Source: Paenibacillus durus
Lineage (GTDB): Bacteria; Bacillota; Bacilli; Paenibacillales; Paenibacillaceae
Length of the DNA: 64,000 nt
Assembly (NCBI RefSeq): GCF_000756615.1
Contig: NZ_CP009288.1
Span: 3,286,001 to 3,350,000 of the forward strand
Reading direction: 5' to 3'
Shown: piece after piece, positions 32,584-41,639 of the stretch
How positions within the stretch are numbered: position 1 is the stretch's first letter
How the letters are laid out: each line of letters opens with the position of its first letter
Translations under genes and position numbers: made by a program
The notes under the pieces: model-generated
Told to the model about the DNA's origin: nothing
Databases searched by the model: none
Seen by the model: only the letters and a program-made list of their open reading frames with translations

Positions 32584-33897
32584 TCACATGAAATCATTCA
32601 AAACGACGGAATAGATATCTTCAACCAATTGTAATGCTCCATTATATCCAACGTAGGATTTGCTCAATACCAACTCATTGCCGATCGGCGCGGCAACCGA
32701 TAACTGATAGGCGTTCAAGTCTCTTGCAACCACCCGCTCCCAGGAACTGCCCAGAATAATAGGCCGGCTTCTGATTTTTAATCTTCGGATTTCTTCTTCA
32801 ACATAACCGCCGTCATTGGAAAATACCGTTTCGGCAGCGATATCGTTAGTGAATTTTGCAAATTCAGCAGCTACGTCGCTTTGATAATTTGTTGGTGTAT
32901 CATCGGTGATAAACTGCTTCTCCGGGATTAATCCCATGTCATTCGTCAAAAATTTGGCGATTCCCAGTGCATACAGGCTGTCCGCCACCGTAATGAAGCG
33001 TCTTGGCAGCAGTCTTGTTTCCAACAAAGTATCGGCCGCTCTTTCCAAATAGTAGAAATATCGCTCCTCTTGCTTACGAATGACATTTTCAACTACTGAA
33101 GGATCAATCCCGGCGAATTCACCTACCGTTCTCAGGAAATTTGAGGTTTCGGTCGGACCGATCGGAAGCGCGGGATAATGCAGAAACGGTGTACCGAATT
33201 TATCTTTCAAATGCTCGGCGGTCCGGAGTCCCACCCATGGAGAGATCACTAGATTAAACTGCGCCTTAGGTATGTTATTAATAGCGTCAACGCTGCTATC
33301 CGGTCCGAAGATCACATTCGGTTTCAGCCCGAGCGAAGAAATGAGAAGGTTCAGCTGCTCGATGTCGCCCGACCAGAAGGTATTCTGATAAGGCACAGAC
33401 GACCAGATATTGACCAGTCCCGGTTCTACCTGCTGCGGCTGCAAATACTGGTCGATAATGGCATCCAGAACCAGTTCATGACCGATCAGATTGCTTCCCT
33501 TGAAACCGCCGGTTTCCACATATACAATCGGTTTGCCTTGGGCCTGGAACTTTCTTGTAATCTCTCCAACGTCATCCCCTATGATATCCGATGTGCAGCC
33601 TGTCAGCACTACGAAAAGATCGCCGTCGATGACATCAAAGGTATTGGTGATGACTTTACGCAGCCGGTCCGTACCGCCAAACACCACTTCTTTTTCCGAG
33701 GCATTGGTGCAGGGAATCGCATGTCCCCCAACATAGCCCGAACCCTGATGACCGTTCTGACTTCCAAGTGTTGTCCACAGCTTGGCCACGCAGCCCGGAC
33801 CGGCATGAATGATGGGCACCGCTCTCTTGATGGCCAGTACCGATTCAAACGCACCGAGTGTGCACACATGTCTGATTTGCTCAACGCACAGCGACAT
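32584..33897 (-). CDS. Nitrogenase-like component 1, beta (K/N-like) subunit
   Basis: 437 aa from the ATG at 33897, giving MSLCVEQIRHVCTLGAF; the longer frame from 33948 lies inside the upstream gene. It keeps the three P-cluster cysteines of the family: C12 (HVCTLGAF), C36 (HAGPGCVAK) and C101 (LTGCTSDIIGDD). Other shared blocks: EKEVVFGGTDRL, YVETGGFKGSN, HYPALPIGPTETSNFLR. It is shorter than NifK (about 520), as in NifN and nitrogenase-like proteins. It overlaps the D-like gene by 17 nt, so a heterotetramer is likely. No nifH, nifB or nifENX gene is in the window. Role unknown. Confidence 0.82.
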   Translation of the reverse strand: MSLCVEQIRHVCTLGAFESVLAIKRAVPIIHAGPGCVAKLWTTLGSQNGHQGSGYVGGHAIPCTNASEKEVVFGGTDRLRKVITNTFDVIDGDLFVVLTGCTSDIIGDDVGEITRKFQAQGKPIVYVETGGFKGSNLIGHELVLDAIIDQYLQPQQVEPGLVNIWSSVPYQNTFWSGDIEQLNLLISSLGLKPNVIFGPDSSVDAINNIPKAQFNLVISPWVGLRTAEHLKDKFGTPFLHYPALPIGPTETSNFLRTVGEFAGIDPSVVENVIRKQEERYFYYLERAADTLLETRLLPRRFITVADSLYALGIAKFLTNDMGLIPEKQFITDDTPTNYQSDVAAEFAKFTNDIAAETVFSNDGGYVEEEIRRLKIRSRPIILGSSWERVVARDLNAYQLSVAAPIGNELVLSKSYVGYNGALQLVEDIYSVVLNDFM

Positions 33898-35389
33898 TTT
33901 TCTTATTCTCTCTTTCTGTTTTTTTATTTTTTTGTTCCAGGAATTCAAACGGGTCCTGCTCCAGCCACCACTCGGTATAGGGAAGATTAACTCGTTTGGA
34001 CAGATTCACGGCAAGACTATTGTTGGTCAGCGCATCGATAATGCGGTGGCCGAACTCGATCGTTCCCTGGTAGCCGAAGGCGCTGTATTCATCGCTGACC
34101 ATGATGGCGGGAATACCCATCTTTGTAGCCCAGACGGACATTCCGGGATGTCTTCCGATGAAAATATCCGGCTTGACCTTGGACAGCAGATTGATAACCT
34201 CATGATTCTGCTGATCGCTTACGCTGACCGGGATATCCTTGTCTTTCTTTGTAAGCTCGGTTGTGCAGGATGGGCATCCGCCATGATCATGCTTGGCATC
34301 GTAATGCCAGGAGAATCCCCATACCACTTCCATGCCGAGATCCTCGAGAAACCGGATATAGTTATGCGCGAAGCTCGGCCCCATGCCGACGACCACTTTT
34401 TTGCCTTTCAGCTTAAACTTGAGCTCTTCCAATTCAGGCGCAGCAAGAATCTTTTGTTCGGCAAGGTACTCTTCCACTTCTTTCTCCTTGCCTACGGTCT
34501 CTCCAAGCTTTGTGAGCCAGTCATCAAAGCCCGAAATCCCGTGCGGCTGCAGCGCGGTTACATAAGGGACGCCAAAATTCTGCTCCAGGCCATTCCCCAT
34601 ATAACCGCCGAGCGTGCCGCAAATGCTGATTGTAGCCCCGGCTTCCGACCATCTGGAGATTTCCTCTATGTTGCTGTAGGGTATTCCGAACTGGGGAACC
34701 AGCCCCAGACGCCCGAAGATCTCGGTAATAAGAGCCCGTCCACTGCCTACAAAATTGATGACATTAACCAATTCGGGACGCTTCTTCTCAGCAGGCTTGA
34801 CAATTCGTGTCAATAGGGCATGGAATGCCGCATCGAACCCGGAGGCCCAGATCTGTGACCGGAATCCTTCGCAAAATACGGGAACCACGGGGATGCCAAT
34901 CTCCGCTTCCGCTTTTTTTATCGTGCTTTCGATATCGTCTCCGATAATCCCGGAAGCGCAGGATGTGGTGACAAAGATCGCTTTCGGTTTAAATCTTTCA
35001 TAGGCTTTCAGGATGCCTTCTTTCAGAATCTGGTCTCCACCGAATACGACAGCCTTTTCCGACATATTGGTATTGATGATTCGAACATTTCTCTGGTCCC
35101 AGTCTCTGATTCTCTGCCCCCATTGAAACCCCGCGTTTGCGCCCGCGACGTCACCCGCACAGCCAATGGGTCCATGATTGACGATAGCGGCATCCGTTAT
35201 CGAAGACAAATACCCCTGCGCGCAGCCCGAGTTGCAATTTGTCGCCTGGCTGAATCCTCTGGATGCGTTCTTCAGGCAGCCTGATTGGGATTGTTCCGCC
35301 AAATCCTTGATCGTTCCTTGATACCCTACGATGGATTTCAGTCTTTTTTCCCTGATGATTACCTGAGAGCGATCTAAATTAATTGACAC
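33881..35389 (-). CDS. Nitrogenase-like component 1, alpha (D/E-like) subunit
   Basis: 502 aa, GTG start with RBS AGAAGGAGG. P-cluster-type cysteines: C52/C56 (NCNSGC), C77 (NHGPIGCAGD) and C144 (TTSCASGIIGDD). A Cys near the NifD C275 position remains (ISICGTLGGYMG). The NifD H195 region (SLGHH) reads WASGFDAAF, and the H442 region (HSWDYSGPYHG) reads SDEYSAFGYQG, so both FeMo-cofactor histidines appear absent. A distinctive segment WHYDAKHDHGGCPSC near residue 355 offers extra His/Cys ligands. Together these suggest a nitrogenase-like reductase or cofactor scaffold rather than a dinitrogen-fixing enzyme. The reductase partner would have to be encoded elsewhere. Confidence 0.84.
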   Translation of the reverse strand: MSINLDRSQVIIREKRLKSIVGYQGTIKDLAEQSQSGCLKNASRGFSQATNCNSGCAQGYLSSITDAAIVNHGPIGCAGDVAGANAGFQWGQRIRDWDQRNVRIINTNMSEKAVVFGGDQILKEGILKAYERFKPKAIFVTTSCASGIIGDDIESTIKKAEAEIGIPVVPVFCEGFRSQIWASGFDAAFHALLTRIVKPAEKKRPELVNVINFVGSGRALITEIFGRLGLVPQFGIPYSNIEEISRWSEAGATISICGTLGGYMGNGLEQNFGVPYVTALQPHGISGFDDWLTKLGETVGKEKEVEEYLAEQKILAAPELEELKFKLKGKKVVVGMGPSFAHNYIRFLEDLGMEVVWGFSWHYDAKHDHGGCPSCTTELTKKDKDIPVSVSDQQNHEVINLLSKVKPDIFIGRHPGMSVWATKMGIPAIMVSDEYSAFGYQGTIEFGHRIIDALTNNSLAVNLSKRVNLPYTEWWLEQDPFEFLEQKNKKTERENKKNVAVR

Positions 35390-35399
35390 TATTAAAACC

Positions 35400-35812
35400 T
35401 CCTTCTAGCTTTATGTGGGTTTAACTCACTCCTTAGGCGCACACCATTATTTGGCTGTTGCCAGGTAATATAACAAGCAAAATCGGATAAGGAATTCGGT
35501 TTGGCGAAAATCATGGAGAGTAGTCCGGATCATATGAGGGTTGTCTTACCGCTGCATTATCCCGGGGAATTGTGATGGTATGGGGGATTTTCTAGCGATC
35601 AAAAAGGCAGCAGGTTTTATTCCGAGTAATCTCATATGCTTAATGTTTTTACTAGTATAGCATTATTTGGGTACATGTCAAGGATAAACATTCCTTCCAA
35701 ACTCTCTGAAATAAGAAAAAACCTGCAAACAAAATTCCCGTTACGGGCATTGTCTACAGGCTAGGTATAGAGTTTTTAACTTTTCGATTCTATTAGTTGT
35801 ACTGCTATGAGA
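35400..35812. other. Upstream region of nitrogenase-like pair
   Basis: About 410 bp with no gene. TTGTTATATT near 35460-35475 (minus strand) could supply a -10, but no good -35 is seen. I looked for an exact GlnR/TnrA site and for a -24/-12 (sigma-54) promoter and found neither. A weak hairpin (CCTGCAAACA ... TTGTCTACAGG, 35718-35760) may end the lipoprotein transcript. Confidence 0.35.
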
Positions 35813-36376
35813 TTACTGGACTTCGGTTTTCCCTGTTACTTTACCATCGATTTGGGCGGATGCTTTCACATCTTCGCTTGCAAAGTAAAGGTTGCCATCT
35901 ATAGTTGATGTTTCATGAAGATTAAATCCTTTGGCTTCAACATAAACGTCGCCTTTAATCGTTCCGCCTTGAACTCTTAAATTTTCGCTTTTTACTGTAA
36001 CTTTCGGTGCAGTAAGCGTGTAATTAGCGGTGATATTGCGATTCGCATCTTGCGCGTAAAGGGCGATTTTCCGGTAAATATTACCGTCTGCGGCGCCTTT
36101 ATCATGGAATTCTCCGGCTACAACCACTTCATTATCAATCGTTAAATCATTAAGAATGGCAATGATCCAAGTTCCTTTTTCGCTTACTGCATTGTTGAAA
36201 GCATCCGCTACGTTCACGATAGATGCCGTAGTTTTGGCGTCCGTTTGCTCTGCTGTCGCTGGGCTGGCTGCCGGACTAGCCGATGGAGCCGCTGCTTCTT
36301 CCTTGTTTCCCCCACAACCGGACAATAACGCGGCTGCGATTCCTGCTACTAAAAAACCTTTAACTAGTTTCACCAT
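35813..36376 (-). CDS. Putative beta-rich lipoprotein
   Basis: 187 aa from the ATG at 36376 (RBS GGGGGGAA). Lipobox LLSGCGG near residue 21, followed by an Ala/Ser/Pro-rich linker (EEAAAPSASPAASPATAEQ). The C-terminal part (about 95-185) has polymer-forming, bactofilin-like beta repeats: LRVQGGTIKGDVYVEAKGF, STIDGNLYFASEDV, AQIDGKVTGK. It is probably a membrane-anchored surface protein. The exact family is uncertain. Confidence 0.65.
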   Translation of the reverse strand: MVKLVKGFLVAGIAAALLSGCGGNKEEAAAPSASPAASPATAEQTDAKTTASIVNVADAFNNAVSEKGTWIIAILNDLTIDNEVVVAGEFHDKGAADGNIYRKIALYAQDANRNITANYTLTAPKVTVKSENLRVQGGTIKGDVYVEAKGFNLHETSTIDGNLYFASEDVKASAQIDGKVTGKTEVQ

Positions 36377-36484
36377 AATTCCCCCCAATTGTATTTATAA
36401 AAATATTATATATTAAACAATTAAAAAGACATGTGACACATTTCACTAAAAAACGACATTTTATTTTCCAAGAAGATCCATCAG

Positions 36485-36692
36485 TATCGATAATAAAATC
36501 GACAGCGTGGCGCTCTTCGTAAGAAAGTGATCTCCTTCCTCAATAAGCGCTCCGGGGATTTCATCGCCAGCGCAAGCGCCATGACGTTATCAATATCGCT
36601 GCCATAATCGTATCGATAATTAAACGGTTCATAAAATTTCGGTACAAAAATGCACCCTCTAGAATTTTCATTAGGTTTACCTGATCACTTAT
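36485..36692 (-). pseudogene. Decayed copy of nucleoside hydrolase 5' region
   Basis: Close to 28150-28610 with two deletions. GACAGCGTGGCGCTCTTCGT and CAATATCGCTGCC-type stretches, the start-codon context (TAAACGGTTCAT), and the upstream AATGCACCC ... ATTTTCATTAG segment all recur. About 170 bp of coding sequence and about 80 bp between the start codon and the upstream repeat are missing. Confidence 0.75.
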
Positions 36693-38049
36693 TTTTCAGG
36701 ACATTTTTATGGGGTATGGTCATAGAGCTTTTGATGTTTTGCCGGATGGTTTTCTTTACTGGGGGTATCTTTGTCAAAGTCATCAGAATGGCATTAACCA
36801 TTCTCATGCCATACTTTTTTTGTGGAAAATCGTAAAATCTATGCTTTTTATAATATCTATGGTCGCCTTGAAATACAAATCTGAGGGGTCCCCATATATC
36901 GTCCCTGAATATTTTCATGCCTCCGATCCCGAGAAAGGTGTGCGGTCTAATGTAATGTCTTACAGAGAACTGAACAAGATTTTGTGCGAAGTCTTCCATC
37001 ATTTCATTTATTTCGTTCTCGTACTCATCAGTAAGAATCCCCACAAGGTTGGCTCCATCCATCTCTGTGGTGGTCTGCAGAATTTCTCTTAAATTATGAT
37101 TCTGACTCAAATGCCCTGAAATCAGATATCCTATCTGTTTGCCTGTATACAGGGGCTGGTGGGTTCGAAAAAAGCTTCGATCAATAAACATTTTCCATCT
37201 GGCCGATAAATATCTGTCTTTAATAGCCCCTGCAAAGACAATAATGTCAAACCCTCTTATTTTTTCATATATCATTTGGATGTCATCACTTTTTCCGTAC
37301 ATACATTGATTATCGAACCCACACTTTATGCATCCTGTACAGCCACCCTTAATATCTATTGCAGATATGTTAATAAGCTCTGCCTGGGTAAGCTTTCTGA
37401 AGCGCTCCACCATTCTACCGATATTTTTAGTCTGATCCACTGAATCGGTCACAATAACAATCTTTTGTCCTTTGTTTTCTACTGTAGCCTTTATTTCCGT
37501 AGGTATATATTCTCCTATGTTGTATTCGATTGGCATGTATGTTCTCAACGTCTTTATTTTTTTATTTATACTTTCAAAAAAGTTTTCTGCAAAAAAGATT
37601 AAGCTGCTTCGTTCCGTTTCTTTGGTCAAATCATTCATATGAGCAGAGAAGAAATCAATATACCTCATCCCCAAATCATCACATATCGAATGAATATAAC
37701 TTAGCGCTGTATGATCAAAAAAATGTATGGATGTAGCAACAGAGGCAGTATATTTATCCCTGAATACATCCTGCGCCCCTCTCTCCCAGATTAATTCAAT
37801 AAAGCGCTTGTAATTTGAATGCACCAAGCAAACATATAGCGGGAATGCCCAAATCACACCATCAGAGCTTTTCACACTCTCCATAACATTTCCAAAAAAG
37901 GCTAAATCATTCTCAAGCTTTTTAATAGAATGTGCTACATTCAAGTAAGTAAATACATGTTGCGGAAATTTCTTCTCAATATATTTTATATAATGTAGGG
38001 TCACACTATCATCGCCCTTGGGACTTCCATTCAAAACCACAATCTTCAT
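36685..38049 (-). CDS. Two-domain flavodoxin-like NAD(P)H oxidoreductase
   Basis: 454 aa, RBS AAAGGGGTG. It looks like two flavodoxin-type units. The first is at about 1-190 (MKIVVLNGSPKGDDSVTLHY, then DGVIWAFPLYVCLVHSNYK). The second is at about 205-400 (KIVIVTDSVDQTKNIGRMV, then ISAIDIKGGCTGCIKCGFDN and IVFAGAIKDRYLSARWKMF). The Cys-rich GGCTGCIKCGFDNQC resembles the CxxC patch of iron-sulfur flavoproteins. It starts three nt after a PadR regulator gene and is probably its target; PadR-controlled reductases often respond to small aromatic compounds. Confidence 0.78.
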   Translation of the reverse strand: MKIVVLNGSPKGDDSVTLHYIKYIEKKFPQHVFTYLNVAHSIKKLENDLAFFGNVMESVKSSDGVIWAFPLYVCLVHSNYKRFIELIWERGAQDVFRDKYTASVATSIHFFDHTALSYIHSICDDLGMRYIDFFSAHMNDLTKETERSSLIFFAENFFESINKKIKTLRTYMPIEYNIGEYIPTEIKATVENKGQKIVIVTDSVDQTKNIGRMVERFRKLTQAELINISAIDIKGGCTGCIKCGFDNQCMYGKSDDIQMIYEKIRGFDIIVFAGAIKDRYLSARWKMFIDRSFFRTHQPLYTGKQIGYLISGHLSQNHNLREILQTTTEMDGANLVGILTDEYENEINEMMEDFAQNLVQFSVRHYIRPHTFLGIGGMKIFRDDIWGPLRFVFQGDHRYYKKHRFYDFPQKKYGMRMVNAILMTLTKIPPVKKTIRQNIKSSMTIPHKNVLKNK

Positions 38050-38052
38050 ATT

Positions 38053-38577
38053 TCACACCCCTTTTTTTATATTCTCCAAATCGCCCAATAAATTATGGCT
38101 CCAATCTATTACGTATTTATAATAGTTAATTCCAAAAATTAACGTAGAAAACTGATAAACATCACTCGTTTCCTTTATTTGGTTTTCAAGTATTTTTAGA
38201 CTATTGTGGACTTCTTCAACTTCTTCAATAAAGGCTTTCAAGTTTGATATTGCCTTTTCTTTTGGCAAGAATCCGAAAAAGAAAACTTTTATGAGATGAT
38301 CTGGTTTTGTCCTTGTAAAATCTACGGGCTGTTCCAGCCAATTCGTAAAATCAGACTTCCCATACTCGGTTATGGAATACAACTTTTTATACTTCCCTCC
38401 ATCAACAACCTCGCGCGAACATATGGCACCCTTAACCTCCATTCTTTTTAGCGCAGTATAAATAGTTCCAAAGCTTGCATCAAAAAAATTTGATGTACTC
38501 TTTAACATACGCTGCTTCAGGTCATAACCACTCATTTCACCGTACATTAAAAAACCTAACATAATGTTCTCCAACAT
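38053..38577 (-). CDS. PadR family transcriptional regulator
   Basis: 174 aa, ATG with GGAGGGTC upstream. Winged helix at about 5-80: MLGFLMYGEMSGYDLKQRML, DASFGTIYTALKRMEVKGAI, KKLYSITEYGKSDFTNWL. The C-terminal Vir-type helical domain follows (about 90-170). AT-rich sequence upstream (ATATATG ... ATATATC, 38590-38612) may hold its operator. It is in an operon with the double-flavodoxin gene. Confidence 0.9.
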   Translation of the reverse strand: MLENIMLGFLMYGEMSGYDLKQRMLKSTSNFFDASFGTIYTALKRMEVKGAICSREVVDGGKYKKLYSITEYGKSDFTNWLEQPVDFTRTKPDHLIKVFFFGFLPKEKAISNLKAFIEEVEEVHNSLKILENQIKETSDVYQFSTLIFGINYYKYVIDWSHNLLGDLENIKKGV

Positions 38578-38694
38578 AATGACCCTCCATATATGTTGTT
38601 TAGATATATGTCTTATAGGTATATATTATTCCGATATATTAATCTCTGTCAATATCTTACTTTTTGAGGAAAACCGCAAATAAGATATACTTTA

Positions 38695-39657
38695 TTAACC
38701 AGTCGTTAATCTCGGGAATAAACGCAGCGCATTTTCACAATAAATGAGCCGGCGCTGTTCTTCCGTTAGCATTTCTGTGATGTCCAAGGCATCTGCTAAA
38801 GCCATGCAGGCGAAATCAGGTGTATATGGGTAGTCACTGCCATACACTAAATGGTCTATTCCAACGATTGGCATCACGTTAGCCAGTTGCCTTGGCAGGC
38901 AAGCTCCGGCCAGGTCATAGTACAGTCCTTGCAAAGCAGCATAGATATCCACTACGTCTGTTCCAATTTGTTCACCAAATGATGAAGGCGTCATTTGAAG
39001 AGCAGGTGCGATCCTATCTGCAAGTACCGGCAGAAACGCTCCTGCATGGGGGATGATGAATTTAATATCGGAGAAACGATTCAGGGTTCCTGTTAATATC
39101 ATGTTGATGACTGTGCGAGTTGTATCGAAGAAAAATTCCATCATGGGAATAGGCAAGCCTTCCACAACATGCTCAGGGACACGACCGGGTTTATTGGGAT
39201 GAAGAGTGACAACGGATTTATGCCTGTTTAACTCTTCAAATATTGCATCCAGGCATGGATTTCCCAGATACACTCCCAGTGTATTGGTAGGCAACGTGAA
39301 ACCATCCACATGCAAAACATCCATTGCGTATTGAATTTCTGCAATACTGTGCTCAATATCAGGCAATGGCAAAGAGGCAAACAAGCCAAACTTCCCCGGA
39401 TATTTCCTCACAAGTTCCGCACCGTCTTCGTTGGCTATTCGGGCCAAGGCTTTAGCGGCATTCTTGTCTCCAAAATTAATATGGGGCGATGATAAGGAAA
39501 GCATGGAAGTAGTAATGCCCAAATGATCCATGGCCTCCAAATGCATTTCCGGACTCCATGCGGGTGTTGGAAATCCGTCGGGATTGTTCTCACCGCAATT
39601 CAGCAATGCCTTCTTGTACGCCTGAGGCAAGTAATGCACATGAAGATCAATCTTCAT
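38695..39657 (-). CDS. Amidohydrolase family decarboxylase-like enzyme
   Basis: 320 aa. Metal-site motifs of the ACMSD-like amidohydrolase branch: KIDLHVHYLP at 2-11, an Asp/His-rich region near VVTLHPNKPG (about 150), IIPHAGAFLPVLADR near 200, and YGSDYPYTPD near 273. These (beta/alpha)8 enzymes decarboxylate or hydrolyse aromatic or dienoic acids in the cytosol. It overlaps the esterase gene by 11 nt, so a small catabolic operon with the MarR regulator is likely. Substrate unknown. Confidence 0.88.
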   Translation of the reverse strand: MKIDLHVHYLPQAYKKALLNCGENNPDGFPTPAWSPEMHLEAMDHLGITTSMLSLSSPHINFGDKNAAKALARIANEDGAELVRKYPGKFGLFASLPLPDIEHSIAEIQYAMDVLHVDGFTLPTNTLGVYLGNPCLDAIFEELNRHKSVVTLHPNKPGRVPEHVVEGLPIPMMEFFFDTTRTVINMILTGTLNRFSDIKFIIPHAGAFLPVLADRIAPALQMTPSSFGEQIGTDVVDIYAALQGLYYDLAGACLPRQLANVMPIVGIDHLVYGSDYPYTPDFACMALADALDITEMLTEEQRRLIYCENALRLFPRLTTG

Positions 39658-40579
39658 AAAAAGCTTCTCTTAATTTTGTACATACCAAAGCCAGAGCATC
39701 TCGTGCTTCTTCCAATGTGTGCTGCATGTTAAAAAAACCGTGTATGACTCCATTGTACCTCTTCAGATATACGTTAACCCCGGCCGCAGCCAAACGCTGC
39801 GCATACAATTCGCCTTCATCTCTTAACGGATCGTATTCTGAGGTAATGATGCACGCGGCTGGAAGCTCTGCGAAATTTTCTGCCAGCAACGGCGAAGCCA
39901 ATGGATTGTTCGCCTCGCTTAACTCGTTCAAATACTGGCGAACAAACCATTCGATGCCTTTGGTTGTAATCCTGTAACCTTCAGCGTTTTCCACCCGGGA
40001 TTTGGGTTTGGTTTCGCCCAGCAAATCTAACATTGCGTTAATGATAACTTGATAAATAATCTTGAGTTCCCCTTTATCCCTGGAAAGCTGACTAATTACA
40101 GCGGAAAGAGTTCCACCTACGCTGTCGCCTCCAATGGAGATTTTATCGGCCAATATATTCAGCTTTTCAGCATGATCAGATACCCATTTTACAGTCTCAT
40201 AGCATTCTTCTACAGGCAGGGGAAACTTGTATTCCGGTGACAATCCGTATTCTATGGATATTACCGTACAGTTTGCATTGTTTACGATCCTGCGGCAGAC
40301 AGAGTCATACACTTCAATATTTCCAAACACAAACCCGCCGCCATGAATCCAAATAAAAGCAGGATGAGGACCATTTCCTTTGGGATGATAGACTCTAATC
40401 AGGGTATCCCTTACGGATGTTTTTACGATGAGATCGTTTACGGAGCCGACTTCCACAATGCTCTCTTTACAATCATCCCAGCTTCTTGCATACCATTCTC
40501 TCTGTTGATCAAGCGGCAGAGCATATATTTTCTCAAAGTCGGTTTCAAGTAATTTATTCAGTTTGGGATTTAGTGGCAT
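39647..40579 (-). CDS. Alpha/beta hydrolase (HSL-type esterase)
   Basis: 310 aa from the ATG at 40579 (AAGAAGG eight nt upstream; the longer frame lies within the marR gene). HSL family signatures: oxyanion motif HGGGFVFGN near residue 78, nucleophile GDSVGGTLSAV near 154, acid in TSEYDPLRDEGE near 250, and His in VIHGFFNMQ near 283. No signal peptide. It overlaps the preceding marR gene and the following amidohydrolase gene, so the three are translationally coupled. Confidence 0.9.
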   Translation of the reverse strand: MPLNPKLNKLLETDFEKIYALPLDQQREWYARSWDDCKESIVEVGSVNDLIVKTSVRDTLIRVYHPKGNGPHPAFIWIHGGGFVFGNIEVYDSVCRRIVNNANCTVISIEYGLSPEYKFPLPVEECYETVKWVSDHAEKLNILADKISIGGDSVGGTLSAVISQLSRDKGELKIIYQVIINAMLDLLGETKPKSRVENAEGYRITTKGIEWFVRQYLNELSEANNPLASPLLAENFAELPAACIITSEYDPLRDEGELYAQRLAAAGVNVYLKRYNGVIHGFFNMQHTLEEARDALALVCTKLREAFYED

Positions 40580-41042
40580 TCTCATTACCTTCTTTCGTAT
40601 ATTCGGATAATTCAATAAGATTTGCGCTTGCAGACTTTTCTGCCATCGCCTGAAGCCCTTTAAAAACCACATCTTTAGTTTCTTCATCCATCCCCTCGGT
40701 GGTGTGGTCCTTCCACTTCTCCAAAAGCATGTAGAAATGAGCTTTATGATCTCTTGCTTTGTTGGTTAAGAATAGTTTTTTGGCTCTTCTGTCATCCTTC
40801 ATCATCTCACGCGTTATAAATCCCTTTTGTTCGAGTGATTTTATCGACCTGGCGGTTGCCGCTTTATCAATAAACAACAGGGATGACAGCTCTTCCTGGT
40901 TGATTCCTTCGTTGTCATATAGATTCATCAGAAAGATGCATTCAGAGAAACTGATATCCATGCTGCTAAAAGCAGTCGTAATATACGCCTGAGTTTGCCT
41001 GTTAAATATTCCAACATATTTCGCTAAAGTTAAAAGGTCCAT
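40554..41042 (-). CDS. MarR family transcriptional regulator
   Basis: 162 aa, RBS GGAGGGATA. Winged helix: ISFSECIFLMNLYDNEGINQ, then EELSSLLFIDKAATARSIKS and LEQKGFITREMMKDDRRAKK near residues 50-95, and helical ends for dimerisation. It leads the esterase/amidohydrolase operon and probably represses it; two palindromes lie just upstream. Confidence 0.9.
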   Translation of the reverse strand: MDLLTLAKYVGIFNRQTQAYITTAFSSMDISFSECIFLMNLYDNEGINQEELSSLLFIDKAATARSIKSLEQKGFITREMMKDDRRAKKLFLTNKARDHKAHFYMLLEKWKDHTTEGMDEETKDVVFKGLQAMAEKSASANLIELSEYTKEGNENATKSQTE

Positions 41043-41055
41043 TTATATCCCTCCA

Positions 41056-41105
41056 TAGTTGACTTGATCAACTATATAATAATCCTCAATGTTGATCGTG
41101 TCAAC
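41056..41105. promoter_or_regulatory. Pair of MarR-type operators
   Basis: TAGTTGA-N5-TCAACTA (41056-41074) and GTTGA-N5-TCAAC (41091-41105) share the same core and spacing, with centres about 33 bp apart (three helical turns). Confidence 0.65.
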
Positions 41106-41341
41106 TAAATTACAAGCTGCGTCAGGCGGAAATACCAAGTGCACGATCAATAATAAAATAAAAAAGCACTAACAACAGTGTCAGTGCTTCATATATGAAA
41201 CTTAAACCGATCAAGGATGATATAAGCGACATCAAGCAAAGCGTCAGAAATTTAAGTGAAAAGCTAGATTTATTAGCCTCCGAGCAACCAAGTGATACGT
41301 TAGCCATGCTGAGCTGGAAATCAATGGTTTGAAGACACAGT

Positions 41342-41388
41342 AAAAAGCCAAAAAGACTCGCTTCTGCGGGTCTTTATTGGCTTTTATC
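41342..41388 (+). terminator. Strong terminator without adjacent intact gene
   Basis: AAAAGCCAAAAAGACTCGC, a TTCT loop, then GCGGGTCTTTATTGGCTTTT. A well-formed long stem in a gene-poor region. Confidence 0.6.
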
Positions 41389-41463
41389 AATCATATTTCT
41401 CCGTATCCACTTCTTAGTCTAACAGCACGGGGCCATCCGCGCTCCGGCTTCACCAGCACTTCA

Positions 41464-41635
41464 TTATGTTTTTCTCTGAACAAAACCCTCTCCTCCGCCA
41501 TACACTTCAACCATCATTAATGCGCCCATCCGAAACCCGTGGACAAAAGAGGCGGCGGAATAGATCGAGGTTCGGATGGATGCATTCGTCAGGACGCAAA
41601 TTCCCGTAAAACAAGCCTTCCAATATATTACTCAC
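41464..41635 (-). pseudogene. Broken DUF6809-like small gene
   Basis: A GTG at 41635 with TGGAGGGAG upstream begins MSNILEGLFYGNLRPDE, the usual start of DUF6809-type proteins of Paenibacillus. The frame then breaks, and a second frame continues as SFVHGFRMGALMMVEVYGG to a stop at 41464. Truncated by an internal deletion plus frameshift. Confidence 0.45.
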
Positions 41636-41639
41636 GGTC

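Noticed and set aside
35440..35640. Riboswitch or sigma-54 promoter before the nitrogenase-like genes
   Set aside because: No SAM, cobalamin or molybdenum-cofactor riboswitch core and no GG-N10-GC pattern in a suitable place was found.
41122..41332. 61-codon hydrophobic minus frame and short plus-strand frames
   Set aside because: No RBS on either strand, and the plus-strand coil-like reading needs a frameshift.
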